Assembly (NCBI GenBank): GCA_037039685.1
Contig: JAWNGF010000004.1
Location: forward strand, 4,898,001-4,962,000
DNA length: 64,000 nt
Origin: Ceratobasidium sp. AG-K
Taxonomy: Eukaryota; Basidiomycota; Agaricomycetes; Cantharellales; Ceratobasidiaceae
Reading direction: 5' to 3'
Shown: piece by piece, positions 51,201 through 63,184 of the stretch
Position numbering within the stretch: the stretch's first letter is position 1
How the letters are laid out: each line of letters begins with the position of its first letter
Translations under genes and position numbers: made by a program
Notes under the pieces: generated by a model
The model's database searches: none
Told to the model about the DNA's origin: nothing
The model's input: the letters and a program-made list of their open reading frames with translations, nothing else

Positions 51201-53227
51201 GACTTTAGTCATCGTACAGGAAAGGCCGAGTTCCGGTACATTGAAGGACACGTACTCGTTACGCGGAGCCCGGTTGTTCATCCCGGTGATGCCCAAGTGC
51301 TAATCGCTATCGGCGAACCGCCCGCTGACTCGCCATTTGCGGGCGAGGGAAACAACCTGCCGAACTGTGTGGTCTTTTCTTGCCTTGGCAACCGACCAGT
51401 GCCCAGCATGCTAGGAGGGGGTGATCTGGGCAAGTACTTTGTGCATCTTTGCGCGGTGTGACACTAACTCGGCGAATGAATAGATGGTGTACGCAAATGG
51501 GTTTTATTTTGGTTGACTAGGTCTGACATCAGCGAACAGGACTTATACAACGTGATTCCGTACCGGGGTCTCATTCCGCCGCACATCTACGCTCCTGCAG
51601 AATACGAGCCAGCAAAGCAGAAAAAGATAGGTGAACCCAGGTCAGCGAAGAGCGTTTGGAAGCATGCCTTGGCTCATCCTTGCTTCGACAGTACGATCGA
51701 GGATGTTGCAGACTTCATGGTTGATGTGAGTGTAAGCGCCATTTCATCACAATACGCATATTTACATGTGCTCTCTACCACCAGTACACATGTTACGACT
51801 CGGTATGCTTTGTGAACTTGTTGATTTGAGGCGGGTTGACTTGAATTGGTCGCATAGGTCGGCATGGTTGCTACTAACCATCTTTTGGTGGCGTCGGTAT
51901 CTGAACTTCGGTCTCGAGATGAGAGGTGCATGACGAATGCAGAGTTGCATTCTAAGGCAGGCTCGCGGACACTGATAGTTGCGCTGTTCTCACCCTATAC
52001 TTTACCAGGCGGTTGACTTTATCAAGAATGGCTACTGGGTGAATCAAGGCGACATCCGCAAGCCAAGCCGCGAGGAATCCATCAACCCCGCGAATGGGAG
52101 GAAGTGGAATCCAGATTGGCAGGCAGGCCACGGTCGTGACCATACTGATGGTCACTACTATGAATGCCCCAGGTATGGCTTTTTTTGATCCTGGAGTGCT
52201 TGGCTCAGCATATTTTCTAGCGTGCTTGGGCGGCTCTTCCGATCTGTGGAGTTGCCTTTCGATAACCCCGCGCGCTGCTCCGATACTATAGAGCAAGACC
52301 CGGTTGGTATACGCAAGTGCGTCGCTTGGTACGTTGGAGTGCACATGGCGGCAATTCGGGACTCGATGGACAAGTTCGACGACAAGATTAACGCGCTCTG
52401 GTTGCGATATACCGCAGAACTCACTCATATCTGTGCCTCGCATACGATCTCCAGCGAATCGAGCGAACGCGTCTCGGAAGTCGAGGTTATGATCGGCACT
52501 AATCTCGAAGTCAATTCCAAATCAGACTTGATAGAACGGATGAAGCGGCTGACCGGCGCATTAGCCGATTTTGTTCGGTCTGAGCTCAAGGGCAGCGAAG
52601 ACGAGCCGCCGTCTGAAGGGCTAGCACGAGCATGGAAGGCCTATATTTTGACAAGCCAGCTCGGCGACAAGACCTTCGGTGCGCTGAGCTTCAGTTGGAT
52701 CGCCCTCGAATCTGTGCTCGATGCCCTCCAGGTTCTTGACAAGGATTTCCTTTCTAACGAGGGATTACGGGTTACTCCATTCAGCTCTATTCCATTGAGC
52801 GGCCAACCTCCCGAAGGTCCTATTTCAGAAGAAGAACGGGCAGTTTTCAAGTGGGAAACGGCCGAGGCAGAAGATCCAGCAGCAACGGAGAATGCTCAAA
52901 CAGGTGCGCCCTCCACTATGTTGTTCGTACCGTTTCTAATCGTACGATTCAGACGATAATAGCATACAATGGCAAAACAGCGCCAACCGCCGCGGAAACT
53001 GGGGTCGAGTGAATACGAATGGTACTCAGCAGAGCGGTAATGACGGACACCTGAACGGAGGTGGGAACCGTTGGGGTGGCTCAAGGAGTTCGAGTTCTCT
53101 GAATACGAGTCGCTCCTCTCGCGGAGCTGGCAATGGCGCCGGGAATAGTACCTCTCGCTCCAACTCGAGTCGAGGGCAAGGACGAGGGGTTAGAGGTCGT
53201 GCAAATGCATGGACGGTTGTCTCGTAA
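48260..53227 (+). CDS. RNA-dependent RNA polymerase, QDE-1/Rdp1-type, copy B
   Basis: Cellular RdRP that makes double-stranded RNA for Dicer and small-RNA silencing. The ATG at 48260 (MPALYFYQLPTSVAASAFRD) is chosen because the frame above it has no ATG and copy A aligns from the same point. Thirteen introns leave about 1,400 residues. Landmarks: GIQLGDRLYELLAYSQSG (initial W/G joined across a splice), LQDHSCFF, GIGNFGDLVYCPARYGARMS, FTDGCATISKELAKEVWERM, CAFQIRMGG, VLSLRPSMIKFEAPGELSLE, CYLNRPLIMLLW, KVPDSYTLVGVCDEHKYLKY, EGHVLVTRSPVVHPGDAQVL, MLGGGDLDGDLYNVI (catalytic DLDGD), MVATNHLLVASVSELRSRDE and LHSKAVDFIKNGYWV. The loop is spelled across three exons including a 5-nt micro-exon (51484-51488). 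Two introns start with GC (51430, 51957). The C-terminus is Gly/Arg/Ser/Asn-rich (RGQGRGVRGRANAW), perhaps RNA-binding. TAA ends at 53227. Confidence 0.93.
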
Positions 53228-56200
53228 CCCGGCATGGACCTTTGGTTTGGTGAGTAATAGTTTGGTTCTTCTGTTCCCAAACACTTCACTCCGGTGCTGA
53301 AAATATCAGTGGGATGAACATAAGCATTGCTATGAGCATCACCCAACCTACCTCATGCTGTGTTTGTTTCTTTGATAATTCTTTCTGCTTGTGGATGGTG
53401 GTTACCTCGCGCTAATACTTTCCCCAAAGTAGGGAATTTGGAGCCGGCTTCGGACGACCGTCGACATTCCTTGCGAACCAAAACGAGCTGCCCCGGCTCA
53501 AGGCACTGAAGCCTTGAAAGTTAGGTCTTCTTGTCACTGAAGGGACATAATGGCCGAATTTGCACGAATTCACCGAGATAAACTAGAATATAAATCAATG
53601 CTCCATAAATTATCCATTCCCAGGACAACAAGTGACCTTGGATTTAACACCACAGTGTTGTATCTACGTATGCAACATTTGAGTATCGGCCGCGTTCACT
53701 CTGATTTCTAGACGTTAACTAGCCTACGTACGCATATGACTAGATATGACACGGCGCAGACTCGGGATGCACCGGTCTGAAACGTATAATGAGCACAACA
53801 TTTATGACTACAAGGTTTTGTTGCAATCTTGCGTCGGAGGCAATTGAAACAAAGTCTTACTGGAACCCTCGAACCCATCGTTCCGCTTCTGCCGTCGCCG
53901 TCAAAATCGTTGCGGGGCATTCGTTGATAGCAATCGCTCGTATATGGAAATTTGTGCTTGAAAGCATTTAGGGGGCTACTCGGACAAGGGGGAAGCAAAG
54001 TCCAAGCAACATCCGCTGCTTCCTGTCATCCATGCCTACTAGGTGGGGTAAATGGCAATATCCCATCGTAAAACACCAGTAATTTGTTGAGTTATTGCGC
54101 AGCGTTGGGGTTTGGCGTTTCAATTCACTGCTCTCAGAGCTGCGCCCGTCGCGGGGTGTGTTGAATCAGATAGTGATTGTGTCCGTGACACGGCCGTCGT
54201 AGTTCAGCTCGACTTCTGCCCACTCCTCGTGCCTGGCGAGCAAGCTTCGACGTTGGCTCCGGTAGCATATCTTCGTCACCAGAGAACGGCAGTTCATGTA
54301 TGTTGGCCTATACGCGAGCGACGACGCGCACCACTACACAAACCGCGACTCGTACTTAACTCGAACCACCAGCATCCCCACGCTAAGAATTCCGTCCGAT
54401 GCGAACCCATTCCGAGCGGATGTTCAACACAGGAATAATGCAGCTGGGAAACAAACGAGGCTCTTTACTGTAGCATAACTTTCGCAAACAATACACGCGT
54501 AGACGGCTGACACCCGTGTTTGGATGTGGAGACTCACAACTAGAGCACGGTGGCAACACTCGTGAGTCGGATAGAATCGACTATCATCGCGTATGCTGCG
54601 CTGTAGCCTTAAAAGTTACGGTAAGGGTCCAAATCGGAGCATACCTCGTTCTCAGGCGGGATGGGGGTGGAGGGGGCGAGTAGTGTAATCATACGTGGTT
54701 GTTGCCCCCAAGGCTCAACCAAAGGGCAGAAAGTGGCAGGCTGTGGAACGAGCGAACAAGTATCTGCAGGGAATGGAAGCAATGTAGGGTGAGCAAACCT
54801 CGTGACGATAACATAAAACTGCAGACGAATGACGAGGGTGATAGGATGGCTAGGTGGGATGTTGCCCTCGCCTTCGTGGCTTGCAGGTGAGGACGCGACC
54901 CGCTGGGCGTCTATGTTCGGAGCCACTACCACTGAGGATACGAGTAATAAGCATTATATTGTGGTTAGATGAACCATTGGGTACAGGTCTACTCAGATAC
55001 AGGACATTCTCAGACCTTGCACTGGACAAACATGGCGTCGAGGCGAGCGTGTAGATCTAGGGATTTGTCTGTCTCGAACACCGCCGCCTACCCAAAAATT
55101 TTCACTGCGAGTACCGCATATACCACAACGAAACAGCTCAAATATTAGCGTAGCCTATCCAGGAAACGAAATGCTACACTTACCCAACTAACGATGCTAT
55201 GGTCGATAAAGTTGCAACGCCATGCATATCGAACCCAGGCCCGCTTCTCCCCCCCCCCCCCCGGTCCAGGAGCAAGGTCTAGCAGGCTCTTTCAGTGAGT
55301 GAGTCCATAGTATTTAGGTGCGTAAAGAACTTATTCAATAAGCCTACCTCTCTCTGAGCTCCCAAATATTGAATCCTTCGAACTGTCCGCTGGGTACGGG
55401 AGTGTAGTCACCTCTGCCAACCGCTGGCGCTATCGTGCTCCTCCAGGTTGTGGCTCGTCCTCAGGCCTCACGGTGGCAATGATAAAAAAACTTCAAAGCT
55501 CCTTGAGGAGAACGAGAGGTGTTTCACTCGCCTCCCATGTTGTTGCCGGGTGGTTAATTGGTCGTGGCATATTCGGAGCGGTGGCCTATAGTAATACGTT
55601 GGTGAGACTTGGCCACGTGCTTCAAGTTGTTTTACGGCCTAGAAGGAATGGGACGACCAGTTACGCTACTCGCAAGCATCCGTCGTAAATCTGCATACGC
55701 CTATTCGAGCTTGGGTTGGGCTTGATGAAACTGCAAAACAAACAGAGGTGAGCTGGGAGATATGATGCTGTGGGGAGGGCGAGTGGAAGCTCACGGCCCT
55801 TCCCCGAGTGTAAAGCGGGAGGAATTCCAGTGCTCACAGTGTAGCGGTTCACAAAACGTTTCAGACGGGGCCCAAACCCGACGTATGAAAATAGCGAAAA
55901 ACACATGAGTCAGCGGACCACCACTGCCAGTGGGCGCTTGTGGTTGCGTGCATGAATTGTAGTCCCGATATGTTAGCTAAGTTGGGTCGCTACCGCAGAT
56001 AGAGAGTTAACTAGTTGCATACGAGTTAGCAACCCTCAGGCACAACCGCGCCGCGCTGGTTCAGACTTGCGGGAGCTGCCAACTACGGGCGTTCACGGGG
56101 AAGCAAGGAGCGCAGAGGTTAAACGACCGCGAGAGCGATGCCCTATTGGTAAATGTCTAGGCCTTGGGATTTTCTCGACATGGAATATCGCAAACACTGA

Positions 56201-59200
56201 GCTATCAAGGGTATCTCTCGGGGTCCCTCCTGGTCGCCGTGCCCGGCAGGACGCATCAAATTTAATGACAGCTTCACACTTCGACGAGAGCATCTGGCAT
56301 TCCAGAGTACTCCACAGCGGCTCCGGATCCCCAGATCAATCACAGAGCAACGGGAGCCAAGCAGGCTTTGTTCACATCAAAGCAAATCAGCAAACACATC
56401 GACCTTGGGAGTTCTGTCAGAAGTTGAATTTCGGCGGGGGAGACTCACGGCTAAGGATTTAGTCAAGACTAAATCTTTGGAGGAGATCGTTGCAAAGTCT
56501 AAGTGGGATGTAGCTTTCATCTTTGCGTTAGATGACTTGTTTGCTCGGTTTCCAACGGCTTAGATTGTATAGGGAATTCACGTGATAAAAGCTCCAACGT
56601 TGAGGTTGATACTTGAAGCCAAGGTGACCTGTTTTGGTATCCTCCGCGTCGAACTGGACTATCCTTAGCGGCATTTCAGCTATTTATCCTGTATATGCTC
56701 CTAAAAATGTGCTGCTGTCGTCACCGAGCGCCTCCTCTGGGATACATCAAACTGGCCTAACTCCTTGCAGTTGGCCAGACCGAGGGTACTGCACACGCCA
56801 TCTTTGGAAATACCAGTGATCCTTTCCAGGAAGTTTTACGATTACTCCTCCAACAATTGAACACAAAAGTGACGCTTACGAGACTACTGGGTACGATCGA
56901 AGTAGCCTGGTTGAACTCTCTCTTGGCAGCCACCAAGCCATGAAAAAAGATGTCAGAGAAATTTGTATCAGTACCACATGACGCACGAGGTCGAGTGCTT
57001 CATTAGGATCGAGCCACTGGGAACCAAAGGACTGGGGCGGGCAAAAGCGAAATAATAGGTACTTCTCGAACTGAACAAGTCCCTATCACGATACGCTCAC
57101 AATACCCCCCCCCCCCAAATCATTACTAACCCATTCGCTGTATCAGCCCATGCTCGAAGTGTACCAATTGAAACCCCAGATACCCAGCGGAAAAACATAT
57201 TGTATCACGAGGACACTCGACGAGTATACAGTGTACTATGAGCGCTACCGTATAGCGCCCATAGCGCTAAGTAGACTTGTCGTTATTTCCTGATGACTAC
57301 ACGTGTCATGGCTGTTTGAAAGGATACTCTTGAGACCTGTATATAGGAAAGGAGTAGTGAATCGGCCAAAGGGGCTGATGGGGCGGTTCACCCTGGTAGC
57401 CTACCAAAACAACAAGTTGCGTTGTTCTCGATAACCTGCTCACCGAGCAAAATGCTAGGATAAACGTGGGTGCATCATCTTGAACCGCTGAACCAAACCG
57501 GGGTGGCTCGGTGGGTATCCCCCCGGCTGTTACACATAAACAAATCAATAGCAGATTGGTACAAAACCAACTCCGAGCAGCAACAACAAACACGAATCAG
57601 CCGCGACGCTCGGCGAAGACGCTCCCCTGATTCAGACTGAGCTACTTGGGCCGATCTCCCCGTTTCCGCCTATCCCTGAGTCACTTCTGAGCATGTAAGG
57701 TCAGCAATTTATCAACTTCGAAAAGCTAGTGAACTAACATGCGTGCTCTCTGGTACAATGGTGGCTCTTTCTTACCCTCAGATGGAGTACCAACAGCCTG
57801 GAGACGACCTTGATCTGGGACACTGTACTCCGGCCGCGTACGTGGAGGCGGAGAGCCAGGTTGCATGGGTGGCCCTGGATCGGGCCGAGTTCGGGACTGT
57901 GCCTGCGTGGTGGAGTGTCTGCACGGACAGCGGCGTGGGCCGCGCCGTTGATGAGCCTATGAGAGCTGGAGTCGCCAGAAGGAGGATTCATACTTGGGTT
58001 GGCGCACAGAGGAGTTAAAGCGATAACTCGGGTGGTTAGGTATGGGCTTGACATTTTGTATGCTTGATAATTCAGGTAGGGCGGCCCGCGATCTTTCAAG
58101 TCCCGCAATACCGACGAGTAAATGCAAAGCTTGTTTGAGTCTGGGTCCGTATTTCACACTGTTCCGAGCTTGTCTTCAGTTCTCCGCCATTAGGTACAGT
58201 CCCCCGTGCACCTTTTCAATTCACCGAACACGCATACACTCACTTTTCTTATTGAATACAAGTCGCGGTCAATGGGTGCACGGAGTTGGCAACAGGGTGT
58301 GCAAATGCCAAGCTGTGTGGTGTGAATAGGTGATCAGCCACAATGGGGCGCGATCGATTTTCCAAAGACTCTGGAACACTGGTTGGCACTGGAACCGCGA
58401 CGATAGAACGAACAAATCCATGTACTTTCCCACAACTCTGACAGGTTATTTATTGACATGACCAATCTGGATTTGGTCATGATTATCCCTCCCTCCCGTT
58501 ACCAGGGGCTCGACCCAGACCCAGACCGAGTTGGTGTCGACATCGCTGAGCCGTAGATTCCTGCCAACTGGTGGAAGCATAGGTAAAGGGGTTAAGCGTT
58601 GCGAGCCACAAAAAGCGAGAGTTGACTACCAAATTGAGATTTGCAAGTCCCTCGTTTCAGCCCGTATACGACACCGATCCCGGCACATCGAGAAAGTACA
58701 TTCGGCCTAGTTCGCCTACACGACTGGGCGCCAGTCAACCTCGGGGTGATACTTCGCCTGCGCTCGACAAATGGCGTGTCTAATTGGCCATCCTCCTATT
58801 GTACTTCAGTCTTGATGCCGCCACGCTGAGTTCATTGTGATCCAGCATACACACAGCACTAAGCAAACCCATATTCTCAAAATCTCTGCAAATGGGCACT
58901 AATCACCTGTTTATTGACATAGCTGGAGTTGAAGATACTACATAACAAACAGCCACGTAATCGAGTTATCATAGCATGGTTTCCATGTTAATTCTACATA
59001 CGCTCCCAATCTGACGGCCAAGTTGCGCAACCATAGCATAGATTCGAAAAGCGTGGCCTCGTTTCAGGGTGATTGGGAGAACACCGGACGCTTAGGACGG
59101 TATTCGGTTGCAGTCATTACGCGACACTCACATTGCGTTGCAACTAGCTGAACCATCGCTGGTGAGACAGCACAATACCGACAGAAGAGGGAAGGGGGTA

Positions 59201-62200
59201 GTGGGATTCAGGTGCTGATAGGAGGGCGGGTAGTGCAAGGTGGATGTCGAAGCAAGGAATGCAGCGGAGGACACATGCTAGTAACACGAAAGTCATCATG
59301 GTGATCAATAGGCATTACCTAGCAAACCCACCGGTCCAGAACAGAATCGACCAACAATCAAAGTTTAACCCGGGGTACTCATAGCAGTGCATGCTCCACG
59401 TATGGTAACGTATCCAAGTGTATGACCACACTACTTGTAGCGTCGCGCCACCACGACACACTTTCTCCGCATCGCCATAACGTCAACAAAGCCTTTGGTG
59501 TTGAGTGCGTGTGGAGCACGTATACACGAAGCGGTGCCAGATATGTTGTACCGCGGGAGCTTGGAAGTTCAGCGCTCATGCCTGCTAAATAGCCCATTAG
59601 TCAATACCAGTTGCGCTTGGCAAGACAAAACTCAGCCAGAGCACAAACGGCTTGCTTGTGGTGACACAGCTCATGCCCTCCTCGCCCTCCAGTTCGGCGC
59701 TGGCTTTCTGCAGTCCATTATTAGATCATCTATAAGGTCGGCTCAGTTTAGTAGGAGGCAAGCAGTGCGAGGGGACGCAAATATTTACTTGCAGCTTGAA
59801 CAAACCTCAGCAAAACGGTCGAGAGTGCCAACACAACACATCCACTGGGGTGCAAGCTCCTATATCCGACATAGACAAGAATGGTGGTTTTAGCGGTGCC
59901 TTCTCCGCCCGAGATGTATACGTGAACAGCAACAAGGTCGAACTGGTTCTGGGAGGAACGTTAACGGTGTACATTTTGCAACGGAACAGATGTACATACG
60001 GGAAGACCGGATCTCCTCTGGAGCTCAAGTGCGATGGTCCAACTGAGCCGACTGGGGTTGGGTGACCGCAAGCCGAACCCAGATCTGCATTGTTGTTGTT
60101 CAGATGCAACGGACTGCAAAGCCCCATCGATATCCATCGAGATCAACCGTTAGTCAGCCGTGATTCAGGGCTGGGAAGATTGGGGGGGTTACCCTTGGCG
60201 TTGGAGTGCAATCAGCTCCCGCCGCCTAACCCTCCACGCGGTAACCTCCATTTTCTGGAAATCGATAATGGTTGCACCGATGCCTTCCATGTAATGATGC
60301 CTCACTTATCTGCAAGCGCGTGCACCCTGTCAGATCTTCCCGCCAATTGTCGCTGCAGAAGCGTATGCCTACGATCCTATGTCATGTCCATCTAGGCCCA
60401 TGTCAAGGGTGATGTGTTTGTTACCCGAACACTGCATAGCTATATCATCGATCCAACAGAACACGCTTACTCACAACATTATTCTCATATGTCAAGGCAC
60501 GTACTAAGGACTAACACCCGAATCGCCTAGTAAACGGAAGTAAATATTGGAGCAAACAAGCATACCAGTTCTATGGGTAGATTTACTAATTACAGATGCT
60601 AAAAGCACCGTGAGCTTACGAGTTGGAGTTTGCTTTCGGGATTGTGCTCGTGTAACGGTGCGTGTGCGGGGACGGCGGCGTACGCCACCTTGAGAATGGG
60701 CCTTCGAGAGTGCAGACCTGCAGCCATGGTTTCGGATTAGGATACACAGGGGCTGGGAGAAAACTGAAAATCTTGGGCAGAGAAACTGACACTCGGACGC
60801 CCTTGTATTTCTTTGTCAACGCGGTGGTGTTCACTCTTCTAAAACTACAACAACTACGTAAGCCAAAAAAAAACTGATCTCACACATGCACCCATTTCTG
60901 TTTGGACCCGTATTTCGTACCCTTAAGGCCTTCCGAGCTTGCGGGTCCGGCACGGCCTGAGTGAGCTGCCAACAAGCAAGATTTGCCGACTCGTCTCCCG
61001 TGCACCTTTTCTGTTTTCCAAATCAGCATACACCCATTCTTTGCAACGGGAATAGGACACTCCTAGGAAGACCCAAGGTTGGTAGAAGAGCGCACGACGT
61101 CAAGCCGTGAGGTACGGATTGAGCGCTGTCCATAAATACTCCCGGTGTCAACACCGGATCCGTTGATTATCATCACTCAACTGAGTTTAGCGATAACCGT
61201 TGCTACTCGGCGCGAGCCGAGCCGAGCCTCTTGGAGAGCTACATTGTCCGGCTGGCTGTAACAACATGGATAGAGGGATCAACCCCTGTGAAACAGAGTT
61301 ATGCAGTTGTACGTTGGGTCAAGCCAAGCCAGATCACCCTCGGGCTCCATGTAGCTACCCCTTTGTCACAAAATTAGAGTACACCCAGCCTAGTCCACGA
61401 ATAGGTGTCGGTCGCTCCGTAGCAGTACGGTGACACACTATGTTCTTTGATCGGTAATGCGTCTATGCACCTAAGCGACTGCCCAACTGAACTCACACTT
61501 GAGCCATGACGTGAGTCAAAGCAGCACCAACCGGACCCGCCGCCAATGCCTCGGCGTTTATATATATATATATATTATTCTAAGAAGCGTGGACACACTC
61601 CCCTCCCAGCCAAGGCGTTTCATCAGGCGGGAGAACAGAGCGTTCAGGCGCTCTTCCCGTACTTGATCGCCGTGATGGAGGCTACGTGGTCCCTTTCCAA
61701 CATCGCGTTGGTTTCGATGGGTTTGTTCTGGTTCTACGAGAGTCTTCTCATCTGAACAGCGGGCATGTGACTCCAAAATCGACTTGCGCTCATCCATTTT
61801 CGGTTTGATCGCGCCGTTGCGTCCGGACAAGAGATCCGACGATGCCGTATTGCATCCGCTCCTCCACTAGACATGCTGCTGCTCCTGTTCACTCGATTTT
61901 GCTTACCTTCTTGAGTTCTCACAAAGGTTAGTGGTTCCTCTGGATCCTTTCAAAGGGAGGGGGACACGACTCTGGCCAACACTTCGAATTTTGTGTACTG
62001 GTCATCTAATACGAGACGCTCACGGAAAGGCGGACATTGTTGTTGTTGCGTTCTCGGTCATTTACCGAGCGTAAGGTAGTGATTTTTTATATATCTTAGG
62101 GCAAAACTATACTTCTACCGCTCCTACCTTTTCTCACTAACCTGGTTTTCCTTGCAGATAGCCTAGCCGAGAGGGCCTACGAGAAAGGGAGGCATGGTAC

Positions 62201-63184
62201 GAGGGACAGATACTGCTTGCTGTGTTCCAGGTAAGCCTCATTCCACCATTTGCCAGTCGCATAAACTTGTGGGTCATCCAACGCACACGAGTCCCGGGCC
62301 TAAGGTCTCCAGCTTACTGGGCGAGAGTGTAGGTAAAATTTCCTATGAACATGCAGCTTTTGTTCGCCACTCACGAACTCGTCCACGCTACTGCAGTGTT
62401 AATGCTAAGGAAATGCATAATAGCAAGTCTGATATCAACAAGGACGAGTCCGTTGCGCACAAAATGTCGAGCTGTGAGAGGTTTGCGCCTTAAGCTTTGT
62501 TGTTTATCGCGTTCACGCTGGATCATCGTGTTTACCGAGTGCCTGATCGCCTCTCGCTATAGCATTTGCTCCGTTGTAGGACTCTCCTCCAATGCCGCTG
62601 CCACTGCCTCGGTCATCGTTTGTTCCCCGTTCCGCCGCCGACTTTCGTTTGGCCACTGTATTACGCTGCGTTGGCCCATCGCCACCGATCCGCTCCACCG
62701 CGATGTAGGATTGTGCAATAGCACCGAACCTTTTGCAAATGCAAAGTATTCGGTGCTCAAACCTAGACTGTCTTGCTGGATTTTCCGGGTGGCTGGGATA
62801 CCCGTCGAAGCGATGCGGGAGCCATTCCGCGGCAATTCAGTTGCTCACTTTTCGTGTTACGTTGCTTAATGTGGTAATATTAGAATCGATATCATATTCG
62901 TGCGCTCGCATCCTGGTGTCTATTGCACGATTATTATTCGCCTTAGAATACTAGCCGATACAACTGCATTGGTGTTTGATATTAAACATCGACCTCATGA
63001 CACAGTAAACACAACACGCGTTGGCAGCCTCTCACGTTAGCCATTCAGAACTCGCACATGGTTCTCATCCATGCAATCGAACGCCCCGGCATGACGGGAT
63101 CAATAACACCCAGTACTTAACGCGCATATATCTCGTGTTTCAACTCCACCCCAACCAACCGCTACGCTCCATCTCCGACTCGGA
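53228..63184. other. Gene-poor stretch, 10 kb
   Basis: No frame on either strand shows a recognisable domain or a convincing exon chain, and I found no transposase or reverse transcriptase. Homopolymer runs of 14 C (55249-55262) and 12 C (57105-57116) and a TA microsatellite (61558-61576) occur. Two segments, about 58115-58260 and 60895-61045, share words (CCGTATTTC, CCGAGCTTG, CCCGTGCACCTTTTC, GCATACAC) in the same order and may be diverged copies of a repeat. Confidence 0.45.

Larger units (their letters stand above)
36966..53227. repeat. Tandem duplication of a caspase-like / RdRP divergent module
   Basis: Unit A (36966-44183) and unit B (44910-53227) each carry a caspase-like gene on the minus strand and an RdRP gene on the plus strand, in the same order and spacing (1.3 kb between start codons). 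The last 200 bases before the RdRP starts (39933-40131 and 48057-48259) also match, so at least the RdRP-side promoter was copied too. Unit A has decayed more. Confidence 0.85.

Noticed and set aside
62345..62869. 174-codon plus-strand frame
   Set aside because: No domain, signal or exon partners; Cys/Arg/Ser-rich composition typical of a chance frame.
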